The notes: generated from the letters alone by a model not told the origin. Shown: positions 26,888-36,258, counted from the first letter of the stretch. The stretch: 64,000 nucleotides of DNA from Pseudaminobacter soli (ex Li et al. 2025) (GCF_003012705.1 NZ_PXYL01000002.1:124001-188000); one strand, 5' to 3'. Made by a program: numbers and translations.

Positions 26888-28035
26888 ACGGACCGCTTTC
26901 CGGCATCAAGGTTCTCGACCTGTCGCGTGTTCTCGCGGGGCCCTATTGCACTGCGCTGCTCGCCGATCTGGGTGCCGAGATCATCAAGCTGGAGCCGCCG
27001 GCAGGGGACGACTATCGCCATGTCGGCCCGTTCAAGGATGGCGAGAGCGCGCTGTTCACGCTGAACAACCGCGGCAAGAAGAGCATAGCGCTGGACCTGA
27101 AGAAGCCGGCGGACCTTGAGCTGGCCCAGGCGCTCGCCGCCCGCGTGGACGTGGTTGTGGAGAATTTCCGCCCGGGCGTCGCCGCTCGACTGGGCCTCGG
27201 CGCCGAGGCTCTGCGCAAGGCCAACCCCCGGCTGATCTACTGCTCCATCTCCGGCTTCGGGCAGGAAGGCCCGTTCAAGGACCTGCCGGCGTATGATCTG
27301 GTGGTACAGGCCATGTCGGGACTCATGGCTGCGACCGGCGAGGAAGGCGGCGCGCCGCTCAAGACCGGCGAGAGCATCGCCGACCTGATCGCGGGCCTGT
27401 TTGCAAGCTGGTCGATCATGGCCGCGCTGGTCCAGCGCAACGCCACAGGGCAGGGTGCAACGCTCGATATCTCCATGTATGACGCATTGTTCTCAATGCT
27501 GACCACCAGCCACGCCCAGCACTTCTATGACGGTGTGTTGCCGGGACGTGTGGGCAACCGCCATCCCCTTTCCACTCCCTTCGGCTGTTTCAAAACGAGC
27601 GACGGACAGGTGGTGATTGCCGTGCTGAACGGCGGACAGTTCCAGCGCCTGGCGGCCCTTGTCGGCAAGCCGGAGATCGCAGACGATCCGCGTTTTGCCA
27701 CCGACAGCAGCCGCACCGAGCATGAGCCCGCGCTGCGGGCGCTGATCGAGGATTGGTCCGGTCGACTGACGACCGAGGAGGCCGTGGCCGGCCTGGCCGC
27801 GCAGGGTCTTCCGACCGCGCCGATCTGGAACATCGCGCAGGCCGCCGACAATGAGCACGCCGCCGCGCGCGGTTTGGTCAGCATGCTTGCACATCCCGTT
27901 CTCGGCCTGGCGCCGGTCGTCGGCCAGCCCGTGCGCTTCGACGGCGCCAAGCCGGTGGCGGCGACGGCGGCACCGCGCCTTGGCGGCGACATCGAGGCGG
28001 TGCTGAAGGAATTTGGACTGGAGAACCGCGCATGA
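26884..28035 (+). CDS. CaiB/BaiF family (class III) CoA-transferase inside the hut operon
   Basis: 383-residue class III CoA-transferase. LDLSRVLAGPYCT opens the N-terminal CoA-binding part; KSIALDLKKP and VVENFRPGV follow; the acyl-accepting aspartate is D167 in ESIADLIAG. It starts at GTG 26884, overlapping the hutG stop by 4 nt, and its stop overlaps the acyl-CoA dehydrogenase start by 4 nt. No step of the standard histidine pathway needs CoA. I infer that it activates an imidazole acid such as imidazolepropionate using urocanoyl-CoA or another acyl-CoA as donor. Enzymes of this family act on many acids, so a different substrate is possible. Confidence 0.88.
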   Translation: MNGPLSGIKVLDLSRVLAGPYCTALLADLGAEIIKLEPPAGDDYRHVGPFKDGESALFTLNNRGKKSIALDLKKPADLELAQALAARVDVVVENFRPGVAARLGLGAEALRKANPRLIYCSISGFGQEGPFKDLPAYDLVVQAMSGLMAATGEEGGAPLKTGESIADLIAGLFASWSIMAALVQRNATGQGATLDISMYDALFSMLTTSHAQHFYDGVLPGRVGNRHPLSTPFGCFKTSDGQVVIAVLNGGQFQRLAALVGKPEIADDPRFATDSSRTEHEPALRALIEDWSGRLTTEEAVAGLAAQGLPTAPIWNIAQAADNEHAAARGLVSMLAHPVLGLAPVVGQPVRFDGAKPVAATAAPRLGGDIEAVLKEFGLENRA

Positions 28036-29195
28036 CGCAGATTGACGATCCCTGGCACATGCTTTCCGACGAGGAACGCATGTTCTGCGAGGTGCTGGAG
28101 CGGCTCTGCGCAGATAAGATCGCCCCGCTGGCGGCCGAGGCTGACGAGACCTCGCGCTTCGTGCATGCGCAGCTCGCGACCCTGGGCGAAGCCGGCATGA
28201 TGGGCGCCAACCTGCCGGAAGCCTATGGCGGCAGCGGCATTTCCGCGTCCGCGCTGCTGCGCGCGGTCTCGATCGTGGCCGGGGCCTGCGGCTCCACCGC
28301 CTCCGCGCTGACGGCGCACTATCTGGCGACCGATTCCATCCTGATCGGCGGCACCGAGGCGCAGAAGCACGAATGGCTGCCGAAGGCCGCCACCGGCGAG
28401 GCGCTCGCCGCCTTCGCGCTCACCGAGCCCACCGCCGGTTCCGATCCCGCCGACATGAAGACGCGGGCACGACGCACGCAAGGCGGCTGGCACCTCAAGG
28501 GGACGAAGTGCTTCATTTCCAATGGCGGCGTCGCGGACTTCATTGTGGTCTATGCGGTGACGGACCCCGAAAAGGCGCATCGCGGCATTTCGGCCTTCAT
28601 CCTGCCGAAGGGCACGCCCGGCTTCGAAGCCGGTCCGCCGGAAAAGACCATGGGTCTGAAGGGCGGCCATGTCTTCACGCTGAATCTGGACTGCGAGGTT
28701 CCCGAAAGCGCGCTGCTGGGCGAGGAAGGCAAAGGCTTCCGCACCGCGATGCAGGTGCTCGACAATGGCCGTATCGAGGTCGCCGCGCAATGCCTTGGCC
28801 TTGCCGGCGCTGCAATGAATGCCGCGATCGCCTATGCCAAGGAGCGCATCATCGGCGGCATACCGCTGTCCGAGCGTCAGGGCATCCGCTGGATGATCGC
28901 GGACATGGGCCTCTCCTACCGCTCGGCGCTGCTGTTATCGCAGGAGGCCGCGCGCCAGCGCGATCTGGCTCATCATCGTGGTGGGCGCTTCTCGCTGGCC
29001 GCCTCCATGGCCAAGCTCGGCGCATCCGAGGCTGCAGGGAAGATCGCCGATACCGCGCTGCAACTGCATGGCGGCTATGGCTACACCCGCGACTTTCCTA
29101 TCGAGCGGATCAACCGGGATCTGCGCATCATGCGCATCTACGAGGGATCCAGCGAAATCCAACGCATCATCATTTCCGGCAATATGCTGGCCTGA
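28032..29195 (+). CDS. Acyl-CoA dehydrogenase inside the hut operon
   Basis: 387-residue flavin acyl-CoA dehydrogenase: FALTEPTAGSDPADM (FAD/substrate loop), LHGGYGYTRDFPIER, and the catalytic base E371 in IYEGSSEIQR. It resembles short- and branched-chain dehydrogenases; the active-site segment is not of the glutaryl-CoA dehydrogenase type (YEGTHDIH). It overlaps the CoA-transferase gene by 4 nt and is followed 15 bp later by hutU. Oxidising imidazolepropionyl-CoA to urocanoyl-CoA would link it chemically to both neighbours. That role is inferred from context, not read from residues. An electron-transfer flavoprotein encoded elsewhere would be needed. Confidence 0.88.
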   Translation: MTQIDDPWHMLSDEERMFCEVLERLCADKIAPLAAEADETSRFVHAQLATLGEAGMMGANLPEAYGGSGISASALLRAVSIVAGACGSTASALTAHYLATDSILIGGTEAQKHEWLPKAATGEALAAFALTEPTAGSDPADMKTRARRTQGGWHLKGTKCFISNGGVADFIVVYAVTDPEKAHRGISAFILPKGTPGFEAGPPEKTMGLKGGHVFTLNLDCEVPESALLGEEGKGFRTAMQVLDNGRIEVAAQCLGLAGAAMNAAIAYAKERIIGGIPLSERQGIRWMIADMGLSYRSALLLSQEAARQRDLAHHRGGRFSLAASMAKLGASEAAGKIADTALQLHGGYGYTRDFPIERINRDLRIMRIYEGSSEIQRIIISGNMLA

Positions 29196-29210
29196 CATGG
29201 GAGCCGAACC

Positions 29211-30875
29211 GTGAACAATCCAAGACACAACGCACGTGACATTTTCCCCCCCACCGGTGCCGAAATCACTGCCAAGAGCTGGCTGACCGAGGCGCCCATG
29301 CGGATGCTGATGAACAATCTGCATCCTGACGTTGCCGAGAACCCGCACGAGCTGGTGGTGTATGGCGGCATCGGCCGCGCGACCCGCACCTGGAGGGACT
29401 TCGACCTGATCGTCGACAGCTTGAAGAAGCTCGAAGCTGACGAGACGCTCCTGGTGCAGTCGGGCAAGCCGGTCGGTGTCTTCAAGACCCACAAGGACGC
29501 ACCGCGCGTGCTGATCGCGAACTCGAACCTCGTGCCGCATTGGGCAACCTGGGATCATTTCAACGAACTCGACAAGAAGGGCCTGGCCATGTACGGCCAG
29601 ATGACCGCCGGGTCGTGGATCTATATCGGCTCGCAGGGCATCGTCCAGGGCACCTACGAGACCTTCGTCGAGGCCGGGCGCCAGCACTATGGCGGCAATC
29701 TCAAGGGCAAATGGATCCTGACCGGCGGCCTCGGCGGCATGGGCGGCGCCCAGCCGCTCGCCGCGGTGATGGCCGGCGCCTCCTGCCTTGCAGTGGAATG
29801 CGACGAGACCCGCGCCGATTTCCGCCTGCGTACCCGCTATGTCGACGAAAAGACCCACTCGCTCGACGAGGCGCTGGAGATGATCGACCGTTGGACGAGG
29901 GCCGGTGAGGCAAAGTCCGTGGCGCTGATCGGTAACGCGGCCGACGTCTTCCCCGAACTGGTCAAGCGCGGCGTCCGCCCTGACATCGTCACCGACCAGA
30001 CCTCGGCGCACGACCCGGTGCACGGCTACCTGCCGCTCGGCTGGACCGTCGCCGAATGGCGTGCGAAACAGGAGAGCGATCCGAAGGCCGTTGAAAAGGC
30101 AGCCCGCGCCTCGATGAAGGTGCAGGTCGAGGCCATGGTCGCCTTCCACGAGAAGGGCGTTCCGACCGTCGACTACGGCAACAACATCCGCCAGATGGCG
30201 CTGGAGGAAGGGCTGGAAAACGCCTTCGCCTTCCCGGGTTTCGTGCCGGCCTATATCCGCCCGCTGTTCTGCCGCGGCGTCGGTCCCTTCCGCTGGGCCG
30301 CGTTGTCCGGCGATCCGGAGGACATCTACAAGACCGATCAGAAGGTGAAGGAGCTGATCGACGATCCGCATCTGCACAACTGGCTGGACATGGCGCGCGA
30401 GCGCATCAGCTTCCAGGGCCTGCCGGCGCGCATCTGCTGGGTCGGCCTCGGCCAGCGCCACAAGTTGGGCCTCGCCTTCAACGAGATGGTGCGGAATGGT
30501 GAGCTGAAGGCCCCGATCGTGATCGGCCGCGACCATCTCGATTCCGGCTCCGTCGCCTCGCCCAACCGCGAGACCGAGGCGATGAAGGACGGTTCGGACG
30601 CTGTTTCCGACTGGCCGCTGCTCAATGCGCTGCTCAACACCGCTTCCGGCGCCACTTGGGTGTCGCTGCACCACGGCGGCGGCGTTGGCATGGGCTTCTC
30701 CCAGCATTCGGGCATGGTCATTTGCTGCGACGGCACCGAGGATGCCGACGCACGCCTTGCCCGCGTGTTGTGGAACGACCCGGCGACCGGCGTCATGCGC
30801 CATGCAGATGCGGGCTACCAGATCGCGATCGACTGCGCTCGCGAACACGGGCTGAACCTGCCCGCCATTCTTTGA
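29211..30875 (+). CDS. hutU: Urocanate hydratase HutU
   Basis: 554 residues, the normal length for urocanase, which hydrates urocanate to imidazolonepropionate with a tightly bound NAD. Characteristic segments are [14 protein letters not shown] (NAD site), [10 protein letters not shown], and [22 protein letters not shown] near the C-terminus. It starts with GTG at 29211 behind GGGAG. It is separated by the CoA-transferase and dehydrogenase genes from hutIHG, which is unusual. Confidence 0.95.
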   Translation: MNNPRHNARDIFPPTGAEITAKSWLTEAPMRMLMNNLHPDVAENPHELVVYGGIGRATRTWRDFDLIVDSLKKLEADETLLVQSGKPVGVFKTHKDAPRVLIANSNLVPHWATWDHFNELDKKGLAMYGQMTAGSWIYIGSQGIVQGTYETFVEAGRQHYGGNLKGKWILTGGLGGMGGAQPLAAVMAGASCLAVECDETRADFRLRTRYVDEKTHSLDEALEMIDRWTRAGEAKSVALIGNAADVFPELVKRGVRPDIVTDQTSAHDPVHGYLPLGWTVAEWRAKQESDPKAVEKAARASMKVQVEAMVAFHEKGVPTVDYGNNIRQMALEEGLENAFAFPGFVPAYIRPLFCRGVGPFRWAALSGDPEDIYKTDQKVKELIDDPHLHNWLDMARERISFQGLPARICWVGLGQRHKLGLAFNEMVRNGELKAPIVIGRDHLDSGSVASPNRETEAMKDGSDAVSDWPLLNALLNTASGATWVSLHHGGGVGMGFSQHSGMVICCDGTEDADARLARVLWNDPATGVMRHADAGYQIAIDCAREHGLNLPAIL

Positions 30876-30880
30876 TGTTC

Positions 30881-30912
30881 CTCGCGCGTCGTCGTCACTG
30901 GCGGCGCGCGAG
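30881..30912 (+). promoter_or_regulatory. Hairpin between hutU and the ABC importer genes
   Basis: CTCGCGCG (30881-30888) and CGCGCGAG (30905-30912) form a perfect 8-bp stem with a 16-nt loop, followed by AAAATGC rather than a T-run. It starts 5 nt after the hutU stop and may partly terminate or stabilise the transcript before the importer genes. Confidence 0.45.
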
Positions 30913-30977
30913 AAAATGCTTAATAGCTATCTGTCCAGCGATAGTCGCTAGACGGTGCAGTAGGGAGAGAGAACGAC

Positions 30978-31796
30978 ATGAAATTTTCCAGAACGCTGAA
31001 ATCCGCCCTGTTCGGCCTTGCCGCACTGGGCCTGACCGTGCCCGCCATGGCCGACCAGCTTTCCGACATCAAGGCCAAGGGCAAGATTGAAACGGCCACC
31101 GACATGCACTACGCGCCCTTCGACATGCTGGTGAACGGCACCTATGAAGGCATGACGAAGGACCTCTTCGACGGCGTGGCTAAGGAAATCGGCGTCGAGC
31201 CGGTCTATCAGGACATTCCCTGGACTGCGGAACTGCCCGGCCTCGAGGTCAAGAAGTTCGACATCGTGATCGCGCCGGTGACGATCACGCCGGAGCGTCT
31301 CGAGCGCTATGGCTTCAGCCTGCCGATCGCCGACGCCACCGTCGCGCTCGTGCATGCCGCCAATAATGCCGACATGAAGAAGCCCGAGGACATCAAGGGC
31401 AAGACCGTTGGCGTCCAGCAGGGCACCGCGCAGTTCCGCCAGCTCGAGGCCTACGGCAAGGAACTGGGTGGCGTGAACGTCAAGGAATACGGCACCACCG
31501 ACGAGGCCTATGCGGACCTCGCCGCCGGCCGTCTGGATGCGGTTGCGGGCTCGCTGCCGAACCTGACCTATCTGGTCAAGAACCGCCCCGAGACCTTCGC
31601 CATGTTCGAGCCGGCCACTTTCGGCAAGCCAACCTACTTCGCCTGGGTGGCGCGCAAGGACGCCGATAGCGAAAGCTTCATCAAGGCCGTCAACGACGCG
31701 CTGCTGAAGATGACGGATGATGGCCGCGTCAAGGCCATTCAGGAGAAGTGGCTGGGCAAATACACCGAACTGCCCCGCGAGGTTCCGACCAAGTAA
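30978..31796 (+). CDS. Polar amino acid ABC transporter substrate-binding protein (hut-linked)
   Basis: 272-residue periplasmic binding protein (family 3). The signal peptide ends near VPAMADQ; then come GKIETATDMHYAPFDM, PVTITPERLERYGFS and GKTVGVQQGTA. It is the first gene of a four-gene importer placed directly after hutU. Histidine, urocanate or imidazolepropionate are the likely ligands by context. A strong GC hairpin follows the stop, a common arrangement for keeping binding protein in excess over the permeases. Confidence 0.9.
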   Translation: MKFSRTLKSALFGLAALGLTVPAMADQLSDIKAKGKIETATDMHYAPFDMLVNGTYEGMTKDLFDGVAKEIGVEPVYQDIPWTAELPGLEVKKFDIVIAPVTITPERLERYGFSLPIADATVALVHAANNADMKKPEDIKGKTVGVQQGTAQFRQLEAYGKELGGVNVKEYGTTDEAYADLAAGRLDAVAGSLPNLTYLVKNRPETFAMFEPATFGKPTYFAWVARKDADSESFIKAVNDALLKMTDDGRVKAIQEKWLGKYTELPREVPTK

Positions 31797-31804
31797 TGAC
31801 ACAG

Positions 31805-31830
31805 CGCGGGCGGGAGTGCTTCCGCCCGCG
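31805..31830 (+). promoter_or_regulatory. GC-rich hairpin after the binding-protein gene
   Basis: CGCGGGCGG (31805-31813) and CCGCCCGCG (31822-31830) form a perfect 9-bp stem with an 8-nt loop that can close further by G-T and A-T pairs. It lies 9 nt after the binding-protein stop and 24 nt before the permease start. There is no T-run; mRNA stabilisation or partial termination is likely. Confidence 0.6.
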
Positions 31831-31853
31831 TGCCCTCCCCAAGCGGAAACGCA

Positions 31854-32501
31854 ATGTTCTCATTCTCGACCTTCCTAGACAGCTTCGGACCACTTTTCTG
31901 GGCGGCACGCTATACGCTGCTGATCTCGGTTCTGGGCATCGGGCTCGGACTGGTGATCGGCGCGTTGATCTGCGCTGCCGCCCTGTCGCGCATAGGCTGG
32001 CTGCGTCGCTTCGCGGCGGTCTGGGTTAGCTTCCTGCGCGGCGTTCCGCTGCTCGTGCAGCTTCTGCTCTGCTATTACCTTCTGCCCGTCATCGGCATCA
32101 ACGTGCCGGCGCTGGTCGCGGCCGTGGTCACGGTCGGCATCTGTTCCAGCGCCTATGTTTCTGAAATCTGGCGCGGCGCCATCAACGCGCTGCCCCCGGG
32201 ACAGGCCGAGGCGGCCACCGCCATCGGGATGGGACCGCGCGACATCTGGACCCGGATCATCCTGCCGCAGGCGGCCAAGATCTCGCTGCCGGCGCTGATC
32301 AACGAGATGATCCTGCTGGTCAAGGCCTCGTCGCTGGTGTCCGTAGTCGGCATCCTCGAGGTGACGCGCGCCAGCCAGGCGCAGGCCGCGACGACCTTCC
32401 GTCCGCTCGAGGTCTATCTCGCGGCGGCCTGCATCTACCTGCTCATCAACCTCTGCCTCGCCGCGCTGGGGCGCTATCTTGAGCACAGGATGACCGTGTA
32501 A
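31854..32501 (+). CDS. Polar amino acid ABC transporter permease (HisQ/HisM type)
   Basis: 215-residue permease. After the N-terminal YTLLISVLGIGLGLVIGAL helix come FLRGVPLLVQLLLCYYLLP and the EAA-type loop EAATAIGMGPRDIWTRIILPQA. The ATG at 31854 is chosen over an upstream in-frame GTG. The stop overlaps the next permease start (TAATG). With that subunit it forms the membrane part of the hut-linked importer. Confidence 0.9.
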   Translation: MFSFSTFLDSFGPLFWAARYTLLISVLGIGLGLVIGALICAAALSRIGWLRRFAAVWVSFLRGVPLLVQLLLCYYLLPVIGINVPALVAAVVTVGICSSAYVSEIWRGAINALPPGQAEAATAIGMGPRDIWTRIILPQAAKISLPALINEMILLVKASSLVSVVGILEVTRASQAQAATTFRPLEVYLAAACIYLLINLCLAALGRYLEHRMTV

Positions 32502-33163
32502 TGGACCTGAGCATCCTGCTGCAATATTGGCCGATCCTGCTGAGCGGCTTCAGCCTCACAATCCTGTGCTGGGTGCTGGGCACGATCTTCGGCATGGCGC
32601 TGGGGCTGGTCATCGCACTGGCGCAGCGCTACGGGCCGCGCCCGCTCGGCTGGCTGATCCAGGCCTATATCGAAGTCATCCGCGGCACGCCCTTTCTCGT
32701 GCAACTCTTCGTGCTCTATTACGGCGGCCCGCTGCTCGGGCTTCGGCTGGATGCGCTGCCCGCCGGGCTCGTCGGCCTCACCATCTATGGCAGCCCGTAT
32801 TTCGCCGAGATTTTCCGCTCCGGCTTCCTTGCGGTGCCGCGGGGCCAGCTGGAGGCGGCCCGTGCCATCGGCATGTCGGAGGTGACGATTGTTCGGCGCA
32901 TCCTTTTGCCTCTGAGCCTCGTCTCGGCGCTTCCGGCGCTGGTCAACTTCTCCATCATCCTGACCAAGGAGACGGTGATCCTGTCGATCATCACCGTGCC
33001 CGAGTTGATGTACTCGGTGCAGCGCATGTCCACCGAAACCTTCCGCTATCTGGAAGCGAACCTGGTGCTGGCGCTGTTCTTCTGGGCGCTGGTCGAAATC
33101 ATCTCGCGCGTCGGTCGCCGGCTGGAAACGCGCATCACGAAACATCTGATCGAAAGGACGTAA
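32501..33163 (+). CDS. Polar amino acid ABC transporter permease (HisM type)
   Basis: 220-residue permease of the same family as its upstream neighbour: [37 protein letters not shown] and [20 protein letters not shown] (EAA loop). The start codon shares a base with the upstream stop. It forms a heterodimer with the preceding permease. Confidence 0.9.
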   Translation: MDLSILLQYWPILLSGFSLTILCWVLGTIFGMALGLVIALAQRYGPRPLGWLIQAYIEVIRGTPFLVQLFVLYYGGPLLGLRLDALPAGLVGLTIYGSPYFAEIFRSGFLAVPRGQLEAARAIGMSEVTIVRRILLPLSLVSALPALVNFSIILTKETVILSIITVPELMYSVQRMSTETFRYLEANLVLALFFWALVEIISRVGRRLETRITKHLIERT

Positions 33164-33164
33164 G

Positions 33165-33941
33165 ATGCTTGCAGCGTCATCCGTCGAGATCCGCAAGGTC
33201 AACAAATATTACGGCCCCTTCCAGGCGCTCAGGAATGTGGATCTGACGATCCTGCCGGGCAAGGTGACCTGCCTGATCGGACCTTCGGGCTCCGGCAAGT
33301 CCACGCTTCTGCGCTGCATCAACTTCCTGGAGGAATACGATTCCGGCGAGATCTCGATCGACGGACAGTTGATCGGCTATGTCAGCCCCGGCGGCCGCAA
33401 GATGTCGGGCCGCAAGCTGCGCGAAATGCGCCGCTCCATCGGCATGGTGTTCCAGCAGTTCAATCTCTGGCCGCATATGACTGCGCTGCAGAACGTGGCC
33501 GAGGGCCTGATCCGCGTGCGCGGTCTCCGGAAGCCTGAGGCCGAGGCCCGCGCCGCCGAGGCGCTGAAAAAGGTCGGTCTGGCCGACAAGATGGCCAACC
33601 ACCCATCGCGCCTGTCGGGCGGCCAGCAGCAGCGCGTCGCGATTGCACGCGCCATCGCAATGGAACCGCGCCTGATGCTTTTCGACGAGCCGACCTCGGC
33701 GCTCGACCCCGAACTGGTGGGCGAGGTGCTGAGCGTCATGAAGACCCTCGCTTCGGAGGGCATGACCATGGTCGTCGTCACCCACGAAATGGGCTTCGCC
33801 GCTCATGTCGCAGACCAGGTGGCCTTCATGGAAAAGGGCGAGCTCGTCGGCGTGGATGCGCCAAACCGTATCCTGCATCACCCCGAGGACGCGCGCATCC
33901 AGGCCTTCCTCCGCACGTATCACGAGCGCAACAGCTTCTGA
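33165..33941 (+). CDS. Polar amino acid ABC transporter ATP-binding protein (HisP/GlnQ type)
   Basis: 258-residue ATPase: Walker [11 protein letters not shown]-loop [11 protein letters not shown], signature [14 protein letters not shown], Walker [13 protein letters not shown] and the H-loop VTHEMGFA. It starts 1 nt after the permease stop and closes the hut-linked importer operon. A hairpin with a short T-run follows. Confidence 0.93.
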   Translation: MLAASSVEIRKVNKYYGPFQALRNVDLTILPGKVTCLIGPSGSGKSTLLRCINFLEEYDSGEISIDGQLIGYVSPGGRKMSGRKLREMRRSIGMVFQQFNLWPHMTALQNVAEGLIRVRGLRKPEAEARAAEALKKVGLADKMANHPSRLSGGQQQRVAIARAIAMEPRLMLFDEPTSALDPELVGEVLSVMKTLASEGMTMVVVTHEMGFAAHVADQVAFMEKGELVGVDAPNRILHHPEDARIQAFLRTYHERNSF

Positions 33942-33961
33942 CGGTCGCATTCCAAATTTCG

Positions 33962-33983
33962 AATAGCCGCTTAGACGGCTATT
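33962..33983 (+). terminator. Probable terminator of the hut/importer operon
   Basis: AATAGCCG (33962-33969) and CGGCTATT (33976-33983) form a perfect 8-bp stem around a CTTAGA loop, overlapping a short T-run (ATTTC). It begins 20 bp after the last ATPase stop. Confidence 0.6.
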
Positions 33984-34122
33984 TCGCTCCGCGATGCAAA
34001 AGCGGGGGCTTGCCCGGCTGTAGAAAGTCGCGGGGGACGGGGCTCTCCCGGGAGCTATAGTGGCGCCGGGCGGGATCGCCCATAGCTATGTGTAAAACTG
34101 CTCAAGTGTGGCCCAGTGGCCG

Positions 34123-34151
34123 TTGACATCCCAATTGCCGTTCTCCAGAGT
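34123..34151 (+). promoter_or_regulatory. Putative promoter of the glycosylasparaginase/importer operon
   Basis: A perfect -35 box TTGACA (34123-34128) is followed after 17 nt by CAGAGT (34146-34151), a poor -10 match. The LacI-type operator overlaps the -10 and the expected start site, as expected for repression. Confidence 0.45.
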
Positions 34152-34166
34152 GAAACCGGTTTCACT
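34149..34166. promoter_or_regulatory. LacI-family operator (18-bp perfect palindrome)
   Basis: AGTGAAACCGGTTTCACT is a perfect 18-bp palindrome with the central CG and half-sites typical of LacI/GalR-family operators. It lies 18 bp upstream of the first permease codon. A LacI-family regulator is encoded about 4 kb downstream in the same cluster, so this is its probable target. Confidence 0.75.
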
Positions 34167-34183
34167 TTTCGGATGCGTGCTGC

Positions 34184-34855
34184 TTGAAGTTCGACCTGTC
34201 GATCCTGGCCAAGCATATCCCCTTCCTGTTGGAAGGGGCGTGGCTGACCTTTCAGGCCTGCCTGCTTGCCGTCATCGGCAGTCTGGTGGTCGGACTGTTG
34301 GTGGCCGCGGCGCGGACGTCCGCCTCGCCTCTGCTCAATCGGTTGTCGGCGATTTACGTCGATATCTTCCGCAACATCCCCTTCATCGTGCAGCTCTTCT
34401 TCTTCTATTTCGGGCTGCCCGAAATCGGCATCTACATCGACGCCTTCACGACAGGCGTCATCGCCATGTCCGTCGCCGGCGGCGCCTTCACCTCCGACGT
34501 CATTCGCTCGGGCATCCTGGCAATCGACCCGGGCATCATCGAGGCAGCGCAGGTCAGCGGGCTTAGGAAGAGCACGATCCTCCGCAAGATCGTCATGCCC
34601 ATTGCGCTCCGCGCTTCGGTCCGGCCGTTGGGCTCGGTATTCATCAACCTGATCCTGACCTCGTCGATCCTGTCGACGATCACTCTCAACGAGCTGACTG
34701 GTTCGGCCAAGATCGTGGCGTCGCAGACCTTCAGGCCCTTCGAGGTCTATTTCGTCCTGCTCGTCGCCTATGCGGCGCTGACCTGGTTCGTCTCGATCCT
34801 GATCAGCATGCTGCATCGCTACCTCAATCGCAACCAGGCGGAGGGAGCGGTCTGA
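34184..34855 (+). CDS. Polar amino acid ABC transporter permease
   Basis: 223-residue permease: LTFQACLLAVIGSLVVGLLV, DIFRNIPFIVQLFFFYFGLPEIG and EAAQVSGLRKSTILRKIVMP (EAA loop). The frame has no ATG or GTG after the upstream stop at 34151, so TTG 34184 is the only standard start; the ribosome binding site is weak. A 4-codon mini-ORF (ATG 34173) ends in a TGA overlapping this TTG. It is the first gene after the LacI operator and is followed by its partner permease with a 1-nt overlap. Confidence 0.88.
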   Translation: MKFDLSILAKHIPFLLEGAWLTFQACLLAVIGSLVVGLLVAAARTSASPLLNRLSAIYVDIFRNIPFIVQLFFFYFGLPEIGIYIDAFTTGVIAMSVAGGAFTSDVIRSGILAIDPGIIEAAQVSGLRKSTILRKIVMPIALRASVRPLGSVFINLILTSSILSTITLNELTGSAKIVASQTFRPFEVYFVLLVAYAALTWFVSILISMLHRYLNRNQAEGAV

Positions 34856-35526
34856 TGCGCTACGGGGATTTCACGCCCTACGACCTCGTGCTCCTGCTGC
34901 AGGGGCTCGGCGTTTCAGTGGCCTTGTTCGTGTCGACCACGCTGATCGGCCTGGTCATCGGCACGCTCTGGGCGGTGATCCGCTTCTACCGCGTGCCGGT
35001 GCTTTCTCAGGTGGTCGCCTTCGTCGCCGAGCTGCTCAAGAATTCGCCGGTGCTGGTACAGCTGTTCCTGGTCTTCTTCGGCCTGCCGGCCTTCCTCAAG
35101 ATCAATGTCACGCCGACGACAGCCGCCGTCATCACTTTGTCGGGCAACAGCGCGGCCTTCATCTATGTCATCGCCGTCTCGGCGATCGAGTCGGTCGGCC
35201 GCGACCAGCTCGAGGCGGCCCGCGTCTTCGGCCTCAGCCGCTGGCAGATCCTGCGCCGGGTGATCGCGCCGCAGGCGGCAGCCTTCGCCATCGGCCCATT
35301 GACGGGCCTCCTGGTCAACCAGCTGCAGGTCACCTCGCTGATCTCGGTGATTGGCGTGATGGACCTCACGAAGGTCGGCAACATCCTCAACCTGCGCACG
35401 CTCAAGCCGTTCCTCGTCTGGACTGCCGTCGGGGTGCTCTACTACCTCACCGCCAAGCTGGTCGCCCATGCCGGCGCCCGCTTCGAGAAGCGGCTTCGCG
35501 CCCATACTGCCTGGAAGGGTCTGTAA
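34855..35526 (+). CDS. Polar amino acid ABC transporter permease
   Basis: 223-residue permease pairing with the preceding gene: ALFVSTTLIGLVIGTLWAVI, AELLKNSPVLVQLFLVFFGLP and EAARVFGLSRWQILRRVIAP (EAA loop). It overlaps the upstream stop by 1 nt and abuts the ATPase gene without a gap. This gives it a clear place in the sugar-asparagine-type cluster rather than in the hut system. Confidence 0.9.
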   Translation: MRYGDFTPYDLVLLLQGLGVSVALFVSTTLIGLVIGTLWAVIRFYRVPVLSQVVAFVAELLKNSPVLVQLFLVFFGLPAFLKINVTPTTAAVITLSGNSAAFIYVIAVSAIESVGRDQLEAARVFGLSRWQILRRVIAPQAAAFAIGPLTGLLVNQLQVTSLISVIGVMDLTKVGNILNLRTLKPFLVWTAVGVLYYLTAKLVAHAGARFEKRLRAHTAWKGL

Positions 35527-36258
35527 ATGATCGGCATCACCGGCCTGCGCAAATCCTTCGGCGCCGCCACTGTCCTGAACGGCATCGACCTTGAGATCCG
35601 CCAGGGCGAGGTCGTCTCGGTGCTGGGTTCGTCCGGCTCGGGCAAGTCGACGCTCATACGATGCATCAACGGGCTGGAGAAGATCGACGCCGGCAGGATC
35701 ACGGTCGACGGCTTCGACGTGTCCAAGCCGCGCGATCTGGCCGAGGCGCGCAAGCGCTCTGGTACCGTCTTCCAGCTCTTCAACCTCTACCCGCACATGA
35801 CGGCGGTGCAGAACATCGCGCTCGCCCCTGTGGAGGTGCTCAAGGTGCCGCGCAAGGAGGCAGAGGCCGAGGCGCGCCGGCTGCTCCAGCAGGTCGGCCT
35901 GTCCGAGCGCGCCGACGCCTATCCGGCCCAGCTCTCGGGTGGTCAGCGCCAGCGTGTCGGCATCTGCCGGGCGCTTGCCATGAAGCCGAGCTACCTCCTG
36001 CTCGACGAGGTCACCAGCGCGCTCGACCCCGAGATGACCGCAGAGGTGCTTTCGATCCTCGCCAACCTCGCCAAGGGCGGTACGACCATGGTGTTCGTCA
36101 CCCATGAGATCGAGTTCGCTCGCTCCATCTCCTCGCGCATCGCCTTCCTCGACAAGGGGCAGATGATCGCCGACCTGCCGACCGAAGAATTCTTCTCCGA
36201 CAAGGGCATGGCGCTGCCGCGCGTGGCCCAGTTCCTCTCCAAGATGCGCAAAGACTGA
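35527..36258 (+). CDS. Polar amino acid ABC transporter ATP-binding protein
   Basis: 243-residue ATPase: Walker A GSSGSGKST, Q-loop FQLFNLYPHMT (Leu where Gln is more common at the second position), signature LSGGQRQRVGICRA, Walker B LLLDEVTSALD (Val where Pro is usual) and H-loop VTHEIEFA. It begins directly after the permease stop and is followed 10 bp later by the glycosylasparaginase-like gene. Confidence 0.92.
   Translation: MIGITGLRKSFGAATVLNGIDLEIRQGEVVSVLGSSGSGKSTLIRCINGLEKIDAGRITVDGFDVSKPRDLAEARKRSGTVFQLFNLYPHMTAVQNIALAPVEVLKVPRKEAEAEARRLLQQVGLSERADAYPAQLSGGQRQRVGICRALAMKPSYLLLDEVTSALDPEMTAEVLSILANLAKGGTTMVFVTHEIEFARSISSRIAFLDKGQMIADLPTEEFFSDKGMALPRVAQFLSKMRKD

Noticed and set aside
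26884-29195. Glutarate degradation pair (succinate-glutarate CoA-transferase plus glutaryl-CoA dehydrogenase)
   Set aside because: The dehydrogenase active-site segment is YEGSSEIQR rather than the glutaryl type, and the genes are embedded in hut; kept only as an alternative.
28935-30848. Very long minus-strand frame of 637 codons antisense to hutU
   Set aside because: Antisense shadow of hutU in high-GC sequence, without recognisable motifs.
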